From JBGTLW01 sp964614575 (GTDB lineage: Bacteria > Planctomycetota > Phycisphaerae > Phycisphaerales > Phycisphaeraceae): a stretch of 62,896 nt of DNA. Location of the stretch: assembly GCA_964614575.1 (NCBI GenBank), contig CAZTLX010000004.1, positions 1 through 62,896 on the forward strand. The letters are read 5' to 3'. The notes beneath the pieces were generated by a model. The model worked only from the letters and a program-made list of their open reading frames with translations. It did not search any database and had not been told where the DNA came from. How positions within the stretch are numbered: the stretch's first letter is position 1; every line of letters begins with the position of its first letter. A program made the position numbers and the translations under genes. Below, piece by piece: positions 1 through 8,575 of this stretch.

Positions 1-1250
1 CGGGCGAAGTCGGCGCCGATGGCGGGGTGCCCACCCTCGACCTCGTGGTCCATCGCCTTGCCGATGTCGTGGAGGTAGCCGCAGCGTCGGGCGAGGGTGC
101 CGTCGAGCCCGAGCTGCTCGGCGATGACCTGGCAGAGGTAGCCGACTTCCATCGAGTGGCGCAGGATGTTCTGGCCGTAGCTGGTGCGGTAGTAGAGCCG
201 GCCCATCATCTCGTTGATGCGGGGGCTGAGGCCGGGCAGGTTGATCTCGATCGCCGCGTCGTTACCGAACTTGATGATCCGCTCGCCCATCTCCTTGCGG
301 ACCTGCTCGGCCAGCTCCTCGATGCGTGAGGGGTGGATGCGGCCGTCTTCAAGCAGCCGCTGCAGCGTCTCGGAGGCGATGGCGCGGCGGACGGGGTCGA
401 AGCAGGAGACGACGACGACACCGGGCGTGTCATCGACGATCACATCGACGCCGGTCGCCTTCTCGAACGCGCGGATGTTGCGGCCCTCGCGGCCGATGAC
501 CCGGCCCTTCATGTCATCCGAGGGGATCTGGATCGCGTTGACCGTCGAGTTGCTCGTGTGCTCCGAGGCGTAGCGCTGGATCGCGTTGAGCGTGATGTCC
601 AGCGACTTCTGCTTCGCTTCCTGCTCGGCCCGCTCCATCACCCGCTGGACCATCTGCCCGGCTTCGTGCTGGCTCTGCTCCTCGACCTGCTTGATCGCTT
701 CCTTGCGGGCCTCCTCCGGGCTGATGTTCGCGATCCGCAGCAACTCGTTCTTCTTCTGCTCGGCCAGCTCGTCGAGCATCTGCTGGCGGGCGGCGATCAT
801 CTCGTCGAGCTTCTCCTGCTTGCCGGCGATCTCGGCCTCGCGCTTCTTGATGTCCGTGTCCAGCCCGTCGAGGTATTTCTCCTTCGTGCTGAGCATGTCC
901 AGCTTCTTGTCGAGGTTGTCCTCGCGCTTGGCGACGCGCTTGCGGTCCTCATCGATTTCCTTGCGGGCGGCCTCGATCTCCTTCTCGAACTCCTCGCGGC
1001 GCTTGGCCTGGGCGTTGCGGGCGTCGAGCTCCATCTGCTTGGCGAGGGTTTCGCCTTCGGACCGGGCTTTGGCGAGGACGTCTTTGGCTTCCTTCTGGGC
1101 CTGGCCGAGGGCGGATTTGCCCATCAGCTTGTTGAGCAGGAGGGTGCCGGCGATCCCGACGGCGAGGCCGACAACGACCAGGATGGCGGTGACCGCGCCG
1201 GAGACGGCGAGGGTCGTTGCGACGGGCGGGAGAAAGTGAAGGTCGAGCAT
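1..1250 (-). CDS. rny: Ribonuclease Y (3' part cut by window edge)
   Basis: Membrane-anchored endoribonuclease that starts mRNA decay. ATG at 1250 follows a purine-rich AAAGGGG. In order: a hydrophobic anchor at about residues 8-38, a long Glu/Lys/Arg-rich coiled coil (about 45-230), a KH domain with GRVIGREGRNIRAFE near residue 246, and the beginning of the HD domain with ILRHSMEVGYL (near 362) and LHDIGKAMDHEVEGGHP (near 393). This is the classic RNase Y order. 416 codons are inside the window; the family is about 520 residues, so roughly the last 100 residues lie beyond the left edge. The neighbour across the gap is divergent and unrelated. The identification is firm; only the C-terminus is unseen. 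Confidence 0.95.
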   Translation of the reverse strand, partial: MLDLHFLPPVATTLAVSGAVTAILVVVGLAVGIAGTLLLNKLMGKSALGQAQKEAKDVLAKARSEGETLAKQMELDARNAQAKRREEFEKEIEAARKEIDEDRKRVAKREDNLDKKLDMLSTKEKYLDGLDTDIKKREAEIAGKQEKLDEMIAARQQMLDELAEQKKNELLRIANISPEEARKEAIKQVEEQSQHEAGQMVQRVMERAEQEAKQKSLDITLNAIQRYASEHTSNSTVNAIQIPSDDMKGRVIGREGRNIRAFEKATGVDVIVDDTPGVVVVSCFDPVRRAIASETLQRLLEDGRIHPSRIEELAEQVRKEMGERIIKFGNDAAIEINLPGLSPRINEMMGRLYYRTSYGQNILRHSMEVGYLCQVIAEQLGLDGTLARRCGYLHDIGKAMDHEVEGGHPAIGADFA

Positions 1251-2221
1251 GGTGACGCACCCCTTTCGCGGGGGACGGCGGGTGCGGGCGCGCAGCCGCC
1301 GCCGGGTTGGGGCACGGCGGGTCGGGTCGATGGCGGTTCCAAACACGCCACCGACGGGTGTCCATGTCCGATCAGGTAGTCGATGCGGCGGGGGGCAATG
1401 CAGGCGCGCAGGGGAACACCGCACCGCAGCCCGGCGGGCTTAAGCGATATGCGGTGAGGCGGGCGTGCGTCCCGGAGTCGTCCGGCAAGTCACAGCGGCC
1501 CGTCCGGTTATCCCGCACGGGCCATCGACTGGAAGAACGAATCATCGAATCTATCTGCAGCATCTTTAATCTATCCCGTTCCAAGACTTAGCCTCGAAAC
1601 GGCCGGCGTCCCCGTGAGGATCGCTCGGCTGATCGGCCACGACGCCCCGAGCCTGATCGGCCCGCATCGTGCCGGTTGTTCCCGCGCCTAGGCGGATCGC
1701 CCCGATCACACGCCCGCTCCCAGGCCTGTCGCAAAACGGGCCGGAACACAACGTGTCAACGGGATATTAACGAATCCTTCGCCTTAAGGTCAACATGACC
1801 CGGATAAATCGCCTTCGTGGACTCGTAGGGGCTATCGGAGAGGGGGCGACCGGGTGCGGCGGCATGTCACCCCGACCGCCTCATCCGCGAGAAGCGGTGC
1901 CCGGTTCGCTGCCCGCTTGCGCCACGGCCATCGCGTCACGCGCGATGCGGCTTAGACCTGCGGGACATCAGAGCAGCCTGCCGGTTAGCCCGACCAAGCC
2001 CCGCGCCCGGCGGGGGTCGCGCTGCGGCGTGACTGAGCAGGTTATTTCGTGGTCCCTTGAGGCGGCCGGGTGACTGGGCAATAATGTCACGGCCTTGGCG
2101 TTTTGTGGGGGGGCACGGGGCCGAATCTGCGCGGGCTGACCGGGAGGCTCTGTGTGGCGTGTGCGGGCTGCGGAGAGTGGCCGGATGGGTTGTTCATTTT
2201 CTCTACGCGGGAGCGTGATCC
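1251..2221. other. 971-bp gap without a convincing protein gene
   Basis: Lies between the divergent rny and the beta-propeller gene. The short open frames here have composition unlike proteins (Arg/Pro/Gly-rich) and no ribosome site. A hairpin with 7-bp arms (GGCCCGT/ACGGGCC) is at 1497-1523. An AT-richer patch at about 1755-1800 contains the palindrome CCTTAAGG and two copies of GTCAAC. 1860-2060 is rich in potential stems. Landmark motifs of RNase P RNA, SRP RNA and tmRNA were looked for and not convincingly found. It may hold the rny leader, promoters or an unrecognised RNA. Confidence 0.4.
1497..1523. other. Short hairpin upstream of rny
   Basis: Perfect 7-bp inverted repeat (GGCCCGT at 1497-1503, ACGGGCC at 1517-1523) with a 13-nt loop, about 250 bp upstream of the rny start. 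There is no T-tract on either side, so it is not a typical intrinsic terminator. It could be part of the rny leader; function unknown. Confidence 0.3.
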
Positions 2222-3586
2222 ATGTTGAATTTGATCGTTCGGGCGAGGCCGGTGGCTTTGCTGATCTGCGTGCTGGTCTTGGGGCTGTTGATGACGCCGA
2301 TCGCGAGCGGCGAGAACTGGCCGGGCTGGCGTGGGCCTGATGGTGACGGCACGGCGGCGGGCAAGGACCTGCCGGTGACGTGGAGCACGGAGCAGAACAT
2401 CATCTGGAAGACGCCGATGCCCGCGTGGAGCGGTTCGTCGCCGATTGTCTGGGGCGATCGGGTGTTTGTGATCTCGCCGTCCACGGGTGCGCAAGACGAT
2501 GAGGCCGCGGCTGAAGAGGGCCGACGCAACCGTCGTGGGCAGAAGAGCCCCGGCGGGCAGGAGATCATCCTGTTCTGCCTCGACCGTGACGACGGGTCGA
2601 TCAAGTGGCGGCATCAGCTTGACTCGGGCAATCAGCTTCGCATGAAGCACAACGACAGCTCGCCCTCGCCGACGACCGACGGCCAAAGCGTCTTTGCCAT
2701 GACCGGCAACGGCATCATCACCGCGCTGGATTTTGACGGCAAGGTCCGGTGGACCTTCGACACCCAGGAGAAATACGGCCGATTCGGGCTGGGCTTCGGC
2801 TACGGCTCGTCGCCGGTGATCCACGACGGCAAGCTCATCGTGCAGGTGCTCCACGGCCAACGCACCAGCGACCCGTCCTACCTCTTTGCACTGGACGCGG
2901 CCAGCGGCGAGGTGCTCTGGCACGTCGAACGCCCGACCGACGCCCGCAGCGAATCGCCCGACGCTTACACCACCCCCGCGCTGCTCACCCACGAGGGAAA
3001 AACCCAGGTGGTGATCCTCGGCGGCGATTACGTCACCGGCCACAGCCCGGACACCGGCAAGGAGCTGTGGCGCAGCGGCGGGCTTAACCCGCGACAAGCC
3101 GGCAATTATCGCATCGTCGCCTCCCCGACAGTCGGCGGGGGGATGATCTTCGCCCCGACACGCCGCGTGCCCTTCCTTGCGCTCAAAGCCGGGGGCGAGG
3201 GCGACATCACCGAATCGCACCGCGCCTGGAGTTGGGAGGGCGGCGGCGCGCCCGATGTGCCCAGCCCCGTGGTACACGGCGATCGGCTGATCGCGGTCAA
3301 CGACAGCGGGCAGGTCAATGTGCTCGACGCCACCACCGGCCGCGAGATGCTGGGCCCGCTGGAAACCAACCTGGGCACGATCAGCGCTTCTCCCGTCCTC
3401 GCCGACGGCAAGCTCTACGTGGTCAGCGAGCGCGGCGAGACGGCGGTGATCCGCGTCGGCGACGATGAGCTGGAGCAGCTTTCGGTGAATCAACTCGACG
3501 GCAGCTACACCCTCTCGACCCCCGCGGTCTCGGGCGATCGGCTGCTGATCCGCACCGGAGAATTCATCTACTGCATCGGGCAGTAG
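2222..3586 (+). CDS. Exported PQQ-type beta-propeller (BamB-like) repeat protein
   Basis: 454 residues. An N-terminal signal peptide (hydrophobic stretch about residues 9-28, likely cut after IASG) is followed by ENWPGWRGPDGDG, the usual opening of planctomycete quinoprotein-like propellers. Blades recur with the pattern SSPIVWGDRVFVI, SPTTDGQSVFAMTG, SSPVIHDGKLIVQVL, TPALLTHEGKTQVVILGG, ASPVLADGKLYVVSE and STPAVSGDRLLIRTG. The fold is an 8-bladed propeller in the cell envelope. No PQQ-binding catalytic residues can be assigned, so it may be structural or scaffold rather than a dehydrogenase. SD-like CGGGAG precedes the ATG. It is a single gene, convergent with leuD. The precise substrate or partner is unknown. 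Confidence 0.8.
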   Translation: MLNLIVRARPVALLICVLVLGLLMTPIASGENWPGWRGPDGDGTAAGKDLPVTWSTEQNIIWKTPMPAWSGSSPIVWGDRVFVISPSTGAQDDEAAAEEGRRNRRGQKSPGGQEIILFCLDRDDGSIKWRHQLDSGNQLRMKHNDSSPSPTTDGQSVFAMTGNGIITALDFDGKVRWTFDTQEKYGRFGLGFGYGSSPVIHDGKLIVQVLHGQRTSDPSYLFALDAASGEVLWHVERPTDARSESPDAYTTPALLTHEGKTQVVILGGDYVTGHSPDTGKELWRSGGLNPRQAGNYRIVASPTVGGGMIFAPTRRVPFLALKAGGEGDITESHRAWSWEGGGAPDVPSPVVHGDRLIAVNDSGQVNVLDATTGREMLGPLETNLGTISASPVLADGKLYVVSERGETAVIRVGDDELEQLSVNQLDGSYTLSTPAVSGDRLLIRTGEFIYCIGQ

Positions 3587-3651
3587 CACGCGGCATCATG
3601 ACGCGTGATTGATCGAAGTCGAGGGTTCTCAATCCCCTTGAAACGGTTTGC

Positions 3652-3738
3652 ACCGCCAGAGACGCCAAGAGCGCCAATGCAAAACATCGCTTGGTATTTT
3701 GATAACGACGTTGTTGGCGGTCTCGGCGTCTCGGCGGT
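3652..3738. repeat. Imperfect inverted repeat of 'gacgccaagagcgcc' type
   Basis: Left arm 3652-3677 and right arm 3714-3738 are reverse complements at about 25 of 27 positions. Each arm consists of near-tandem units (cgccagaga, cgccaagag). It lies between the convergent beta-propeller gene and leuD. It is the same architecture, with different unit sequence, as the repeats at 10183-10661 and 22471-22642. It could fold as a long hairpin when transcribed. Confidence 0.7.
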
Positions 3739-3759
3739 TTTTCAGAAGCCGCCGATGCT

Positions 3760-4323
3760 TTAGTGGGCGAGCATACCGGATTGGCGGGCGTAGGCGAAGA
3801 CGCCGCCGGCCTCGATGATCGGCTTGACATCGCCCAGGGTTTTCAGGTCGTGGACCTTGCCCGTGCGGGCGTTGGTCAGCGTGCCGGCATCGGTGTCGAG
3901 GGTGACCTCGTCGCCGGTCTCGATCTGCTCGATCAACCGCTCCGAGGTCTCGAAGGGCAGCAGGTAACCGCCGTTGACGCAGTTGCGGAAGAAGATGCGG
4001 GCGTAGAACTCGGCGATCACGGCGACGGAGCCGGCCTCGGCCAGGGCCAGTGGGGCGTGCTCGCGGGACGAGCCGCAGCCGAAGTTCTTCCCCCCGATGA
4101 TGATTTTGTAGTCGCTCTTGAACTGGCCCTCCTCGACGAAGCGCAGGTTGCCCTTGGGCAGGCCGCACTTGGCGTCGGGCACGCCGCAGTTGGCGTACAT
4201 GCCGAAGTACTTGCGTTCCTCGGGGTCGGCGGGGTTGTAGGAGAGGTACTGGGCGGGGATGATCTGGTCGGTATCGATATCGTCGCCGAGGACGAAGGCT
4301 TTGCCGGTGATGACGCTTTGCAT
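3760..4323 (-). CDS. leuD: 3-isopropylmalate dehydratase small subunit
   Basis: 187 residues. It forms, with the iron-sulfur large subunit LeuC (not in this window), isopropylmalate isomerase of leucine synthesis. Evidence is GDDIDTDQIIPAQYL near the N-terminus and the swivelling-domain signature GGKNFGCGSSREHAPLAL, which is shared by LeuD and aconitase-type small subunits. An upstream in-frame ATG at 4371 exists, but ATG 4323 is chosen because AAGAGG lies 6 nt before it and the protein then begins MQSVITGKAF like the family. The length (about 160-200 aa) fits the LeuD/DmdB type. A homoaconitase or 2-methylmalate dehydratase small subunit cannot be excluded without LeuC. Confidence 0.9.
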   Translation of the reverse strand: MQSVITGKAFVLGDDIDTDQIIPAQYLSYNPADPEERKYFGMYANCGVPDAKCGLPKGNLRFVEEGQFKSDYKIIIGGKNFGCGSSREHAPLALAEAGSVAVIAEFYARIFFRNCVNGGYLLPFETSERLIEQIETGDEVTLDTDAGTLTNARTGKVHDLKTLGDVKPIIEAGGVFAYARQSGMLAH

Positions 4324-4593
4324 GCGATGCCTCTTGGTTCGGGGAAGCGTGACAGTATAGCTCCGCGGCATGCTTCAGGCGGATGCACGCCCCGCCGGCC
4401 CAGGGTGAAGACCTTTCGCCCATGGCCTCAAAAGGGGTAAGACAGGCATTCCCGCATGTCGATCGACCGCAGATCGAAGGGACCATGATATGGCCCTGCG
4501 GACCATCGACAGTCAAGAATGTCTGTCCTGCCTTGATCCACACAAGGCCGGCCGCCGGGTCAATGTCTTCACCCTGCCCGCCGGCCGTTCACC

Positions 4594-4602
4594 TGTTATG
4601 AT
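4594..4602 (+). promoter_or_regulatory. Extended -10 promoter element
   Basis: TGTTATGAT: TGn followed by TATGAT at 4597-4602, 35 nt upstream of the ATG at 4637. No good -35 hexamer at 16-18 nt, as expected for an extended -10 promoter. Confidence 0.5.
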
Positions 4603-4636
4603 CTACGCTTCACCAAACCCCTCAGGCGAGCCAGAG

Positions 4637-5026
4637 ATGAACCCACGTCGTTTTCGTTCCAACCGTCCCGGTTCACGCACGGCCCGCGCCGACGGCGGGG
4701 GTCAGGGCGGCGGGTATGGCGGCGGCCGCTCTCCCCGCGGGCGTCAGGCCGACCTGCCCATGCTGCTGGGCGAGCCGTCGCCTTCGTTGGCCAAGATCAA
4801 CACGATGAACATGGCCAAGCTGGCCGAGAAGATCGCCTCGCTGGAGAAAGAGCAGGAGGACATCAAGACGCGCCTGAAGCGGCTTGAAGAAAAAGACCCG
4901 CCCCCGGCCGAGAAGATCGCCACCGTGCAGGAACAGCTCAAACGCCTGGTCGCGCTTCACGAAGCGGCGAGCAAGCGGCTGCAGGAAAAAGCCGCCCGCA
5001 AAGCCATCCGCGACCGCGGGCGGTGA
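4637..5026 (+). CDS. Small basic coiled-coil protein, function unknown
   Basis: 129 residues, not assigned to a family. The first 40 residues are low-complexity and Arg/Gly-rich (GGGQGGGYGGGRSPRGR), resembling an RGG-type tail that could bind RNA. Residues about 50-125 are a charged coiled coil (KLAEKIASLEKEQEDIKTRL and following heptads). The start at 4637 is preferred over an in-frame ATG at 4490, because an extended -10 promoter lies at 4594-4602, between the two. No signal peptide or membrane segment, so probably cytoplasmic. It stands alone, followed by 144 bp without features before the convergent gene. Confidence 0.6.
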   Translation: MNPRRFRSNRPGSRTARADGGGQGGGYGGGRSPRGRQADLPMLLGEPSPSLAKINTMNMAKLAEKIASLEKEQEDIKTRLKRLEEKDPPPAEKIATVQEQLKRLVALHEAASKRLQEKAARKAIRDRGR

Positions 5027-5170
5027 ATCCCTCGTGGTCAATTCTCATCATCGGTCAGACGCGTCCCACGACATATCGTCATTGAGACGCGTCGCCTGAG
5101 ACGCGCTTCAATCGTGCGGCTAAACAAAGCGCGGTGCGAGCACCTCGGCTAAATGTGGCGGTGGATGGGT

Positions 5171-6517
5171 TCACCGCATCGCGTGCCGCAACGCCTGCAG
5201 GGCATAGCCGGTCACCAGGTTCGCGTCGCCTTCGTACCAGCGGTCGGCGTCGTTCACCCAACTGCCGTCTTCCCGCTGCAGCGACACGAGCTTGGCGACC
5301 AGTTCGTTCTCCCAGTCGACCGAGCGCGCGCCCTGGTTGCGCTGCACGGTCACGCTCTCACCGGCATCCTCCGCGGTCTGCATACCGACCTGCGTGATGC
5401 CTTCGGCTTTTAATTGCTCCATGGCCGCGGTGACCTTCTCGAGCGGTGCCTGTGGGCCGGCGAGGATCGTCGCCGAGGAGGACGTGCCGACCGTCACGTT
5501 CTGCGTGCCCCAGGCGTCGAGCGCGCGGCTCATGGTCATGTAGTAGTAATAAAGCCCCTGCAGGTGCGAGAGCGTTTCCTCGTTGACCGGCATGCCGGGG
5601 TTGCGGTCCAGGTCCCAGTTCTTGCTGATCCAGTCGCGCACCGCGAGCACGCGTGGGTCGTCGCGCTCGAGTTGGGCGTAGATCAGCGACTTGAACTGGG
5701 CGTAGGTCATCGAGCCGTAGGTCCGCAGGCCCGTCACCACCACGTCTTCTCCGGCGACGACCGCGTCCATCAGTTCCGGGTTGGCCTTGGACTCGGGCAC
5801 GCCGAGGTGGTCTTTGTTGATCGTCGTGGCATAGATGAACCCGCCATCCTGCACGATCTGGTCGGCGAACATGTCGTTGGACTCATGACCCTGCAGGCGG
5901 TTGATGTAGGTCACGGCCCGGACAAAGGCGGGGTCTTCGCAGTCCACGCCCGCATCATGCAGCGCCTGAAGCATGTACTGGAGATTGGACCCATCGGGCC
6001 GGCCGTGCTTGCCGTAGCCCACCCCGCCGTAGTACGGGTGGTCTTTGGTGATGACCTGCCCGTCGGGCGTGGTCATGCCCTCTTTCCACTGCAGGCCCTT
6101 GAGGAAGGCCTCGGCGTTGGCGACGACGGAGGCGACCTCGGGGTCGTTGCGCACGTGGACCAGCGCCGAGAGGCAGATCGACGTGTTGTAGTTGGCGAGG
6201 ATGCCGCTGTGGATGGAGCCGTCGTCGTTGACCTGGCTCAAGATGTAATCCAGCGCCTTGGCCACGGCGGGGTCGTCGGGGCCGATGTCGGGCTGGCTGA
6301 GCATGACATCGACGGCCAGCGCGGTGATCGCCGGCCCGGGCTTGGGCGACCACGAGCCGTCTTCATTCTGGGTCGAGCGCAGGTACGCGATGCCGCGGTC
6401 GATCGCCGCGTCGGCCTTGAGCCAATGCGCATCGTCGAGCGCGGCGGCGGGGGTGCTCGCGGCCAGGTGAACCCCCAGAACAGTGAGCACGACGGGCAGC
6501 AGCATCAGGCGGGGCAT
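5171..6517 (-). CDS. Exported prenyltransferase/squalene-cyclase-fold repeat protein
   Basis: 448 residues. Signal peptide (residues 1-24, about MPRLMLLPVVLTVLGVHLAA) then alpha/alpha-toroid repeats such as AIDRGIAYLRSTQNEDGSW and ELVAKLVSLQREDGSW, the QxxDGSW-type repeat of terpene cyclases and prenyltransferase beta subunits. The DxDD acid of squalene-hopene cyclases is not evident. Exported planctomycete members are usually of unknown function, so an enzymatic role is not claimed. GGAG 7-8 nt before ATG 6517 sets the start; an earlier in-frame ATG at 6670 would overlap the divergent gene. Divergently paired with the UPF0104-type gene at 6643. Confidence 0.75.
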   Translation of the reverse strand: MPRLMLLPVVLTVLGVHLAASTPAAALDDAHWLKADAAIDRGIAYLRSTQNEDGSWSPKPGPAITALAVDVMLSQPDIGPDDPAVAKALDYILSQVNDDGSIHSGILANYNTSICLSALVHVRNDPEVASVVANAEAFLKGLQWKEGMTTPDGQVITKDHPYYGGVGYGKHGRPDGSNLQYMLQALHDAGVDCEDPAFVRAVTYINRLQGHESNDMFADQIVQDGGFIYATTINKDHLGVPESKANPELMDAVVAGEDVVVTGLRTYGSMTYAQFKSLIYAQLERDDPRVLAVRDWISKNWDLDRNPGMPVNEETLSHLQGLYYYYMTMSRALDAWGTQNVTVGTSSSATILAGPQAPLEKVTAAMEQLKAEGITQVGMQTAEDAGESVTVQRNQGARSVDWENELVAKLVSLQREDGSWVNDADRWYEGDANLVTGYALQALRHAMR

Positions 6518-6642
6518 GGTGGCTTCTCCGAAAAAAGTTCGGGCACGTGGTTTATCATCATATGCCAAGCCGCCGGGGAGGATGAACCGATGCATATGTT
6601 GCACGTGCCGCGGCGATCGGGGCGTGCTCAGAGGGAACCCCG

Positions 6643-7812
6643 ATGAAACGTGCGGCCGGACTCGCGGCAAGACTGATCTTCGCGGCGATCGGCCTGGGCC
6701 TGATCGGGGTGCTCATCGCCCTGAACTGGCACGGCCAGGTGGTCCTTCCGGCCGGGTACGAAGGAGACGATTCACCCGAGCGGCGGGTCCGAATCGAAGC
6801 GGTCACCGGTGAAGCACCCCACCGGCTATTCCTCCTGGACGACGCGTCGTACAACCAATTCGCCGAAGGGATGTTCGGCCCAGGCGACGACACGCCCACG
6901 CGCATCCCCGGCCTGCTCGAGATGCTCGGCGAGGCGAACAAGGTGATGCTGGCGCTGGGCCTGTTCGTCGCCGGGCTCGCGTTCCCCATCCAGGCCTATC
7001 GCTGGCTGACCCTGATGCGATGCCGCGGCATGACGGTTGGCTACGGCCAGGCGCTGCGTCTCACGCTGGTGGGCCAGTTCTTCAGCGTCTGCCTGCCCGG
7101 CGCGACCGGGGGCGATCTGGTCAAGGCGTACTACGCCGCGAAAGGCAGCGGGGCTCGTGCCCGCGCGGTGATGAGCGTGATCACCGATCGGGTCTGTGGG
7201 ATGATCGGGCTGGTGGTGCTGGTGGCGATCATCGGCCTGGGCAGCCTCGATCTGCCGCTGGTGCGGGCCGTCACGATCGGCGCGTGGGTCGGGCTGGGCG
7301 GACTTACCGTACTCGCGCTGCTCTACACCTCTTCGACACTGCGGCGCATACTGAGGCTCGGCGCGCTGGCCGAACGGTTGCCCGCACGCCAGGCGTGGCG
7401 CTCGATCGACGAAGCCGCGGTCGGGTACCGCGAGCACAAGACGACGATCATCGTGGCGATCGGCCTCAGTTGCGTGGCGCACCTGTGCTTTGTCTCGGCG
7501 ACGGTCGCGGCCGGGCGCGGGGTCGGGCTCGAAACCCCCTGGCTGGTGCTGTTCGTGTTGATCCCGATCGTGCTGCTGCTCGGGGCGGTCCCGATCATGC
7601 CGTCGGGACTGGGCGTCATGGAAGGTGCCGCGGTGCTGCTGATCGACGCGCCGATGGGTCTGATCATCGGCATGATGCTGGTCTATCGGCTGTACCTGCT
7701 GGTCTTCGCGCTGGCCGGCGCCGGCGTGACCCTCCGCGGCAACATCCACTTGCACCCGCCCGGGCTGGAGCAGGTCATGCCGAATCCCGAAGCGACCCGT
7801 TCAACCGCCTAA
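6643..7812 (+). CDS. UPF0104 / lysylphosphatidylglycerol-synthase-TM-domain membrane protein
   Basis: 389 residues, integral membrane. An N-terminal TM segment (about 8-25), a short soluble stretch, then about 7 further TM segments. FSVCLPGATGGDLVKAYYAAK and the later PIMPSGLGVMEGAAVLLID fit the flippase-like domain of the MprF/AglD/UPF0104 family (the xxPGGxGxxE signature near the C-terminus). The lysyl-transferase domain of true MprF is absent. Members are thought to move lipids or lipid-linked sugars. AGAGGGAA precedes the ATG. Its TAA stop (7810-7812) overlaps the first bases of a REP-like hairpin. Confidence 0.8.
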   Translation: MKRAAGLAARLIFAAIGLGLIGVLIALNWHGQVVLPAGYEGDDSPERRVRIEAVTGEAPHRLFLLDDASYNQFAEGMFGPGDDTPTRIPGLLEMLGEANKVMLALGLFVAGLAFPIQAYRWLTLMRCRGMTVGYGQALRLTLVGQFFSVCLPGATGGDLVKAYYAAKGSGARARAVMSVITDRVCGMIGLVVLVAIIGLGSLDLPLVRAVTIGAWVGLGGLTVLALLYTSSTLRRILRLGALAERLPARQAWRSIDEAAVGYREHKTTIIVAIGLSCVAHLCFVSATVAAGRGVGLETPWLVLFVLIPIVLLLGAVPIMPSGLGVMEGAAVLLIDAPMGLIIGMMLVYRLYLLVFALAGAGVTLRGNIHLHPPGLEQVMPNPEATRSTA

Positions 7813-7844
7813 GCCCGCCGATGCGCAGCGGAGTTTCGGCGGGG
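7811..7844. repeat. REP-like hairpin, short family (copy 1)
   Basis: Stem CCCGCCGA/TCGGCGGG around a core atgcgcagcggagtt. It begins on the stop codon of the preceding gene. Related copies are at 12887-12926, 38202-38235 and 56012-56050. Confidence 0.7.
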
Positions 7845-7867
7845 TATTCGGCGAGCTATTCAGTAAC

Positions 7868-7940
7868 CTCTTTTGTGCTTCTTGTGCCTTCTTGTGGCTA
7901 CAAAGGTCTTGATCTGTGTCATCGGTGATATCTGTGATTT
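7868..7940. repeat. Dispersed repeat, 'cttgtggcta / atctgtgtcat' family
   Basis: The same ordered sub-repeats (ttttgtgc, cttgtg, tctgtgtcat, atctgtga) occur in the right arm of the inverted repeat at 22562-22642. Only one arm is present here. It lies between two convergent genes. Confidence 0.65.
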
Positions 7941-7967
7941 ACCTGCCTTGCTTCCTGGTTCATCCTT

Positions 7968-8375
7968 TCACAGGTACTCCCACGCCAGCACCCGGAGCAT
8001 GATCTTCACACGCTCGAGGTGGAACGCGAAGACCACCGTGAGGAACGCCATCCATCCCAGCACCGTCAACGCGCGGTGCGTGCCCCGTACGGTCCACGCG
8101 GCCATCGACAGCACCGGCCCGCAGACCAGCAGCAGCACCAGCGGATAAAAATCCGCCTTGCGCGACGCGGCCCAGAGCAGGTCCATCATCGGCAGCTTCG
8201 GCGGCATCTTCGCCGGCACCAGCGTGAAGGTCAGCAGCACCGCGCCCTGCAGCACGAGGACGACCCAGGTCATCTTCATCGCCGCGGCACGGCTCAGCGC
8301 ATGGACCTTCTTCTTGACGCGCGAGGTCATGGATTTGGACGAGGCCCGGCGGCGGGCGGTGAGGGTGATCGACAT
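7968..8375 (-). CDS. Small integral membrane protein, function unknown
   Basis: 135 residues, family not recognised. A basic N-terminus (TARRRASSKSMTSRVKKKVH) is followed by about three membrane segments (WVVLVLQGAVLLTFTLVP, YPLVLLLVCGPVLSMAAW, ALTVLGWMAFLTVVFAFHL). The positive N-terminal tail should stay in the cytoplasm. ATG 8375 is chosen; the longer in-frame start at 8420 has no ribosome site either. It is convergent with the UPF0104 gene and divergent from the PilZ gene, so it is probably transcribed alone. No functional inference is possible. Confidence 0.6.
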   Translation of the reverse strand: MSITLTARRRASSKSMTSRVKKKVHALSRAAAMKMTWVVLVLQGAVLLTFTLVPAKMPPKLPMMDLLWAASRKADFYPLVLLLVCGPVLSMAAWTVRGTHRALTVLGWMAFLTVVFAFHLERVKIMLRVLAWEYL

Positions 8376-8575
8376 GGCTTGGCTTGCCTTTCCGCCTCCC
8401 GACCGCCGACTTATCGGCATCTCGCGGTGCGGGGACAGAGCAACTGAAGAATTCTATCCTCACCCGCGGCCGCTGCGCCCGCGTCGCTGGCACATTTTCG
8501 CGCACCCCTGCAAAGCCACCGGGCCATACATCCGATACAGCTTGTGGAGGCCTTGCCACCCGGCATCCGAGCGGC

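Noticed and set aside
333..1379. 348-residue plus-strand open frame over rny
   Set aside because: Leu/Asp/Val-rich shadow of the RNase Y gene on the other strand, which has clear KH and HD motifs.
1860..2060. Minus-strand resemblance to part of tmRNA (aataacctgctcag)
   Set aside because: No tag frame ending in ALAA, no tRNA-like acceptor or T-arm sequence nearby.
1795..2073. Possible 92-residue protein in the gap before the beta-propeller gene
   Set aside because: No ribosome site, Arg/Pro-rich composition typical of frame shadows in GC-rich DNA, no recognisable domain.
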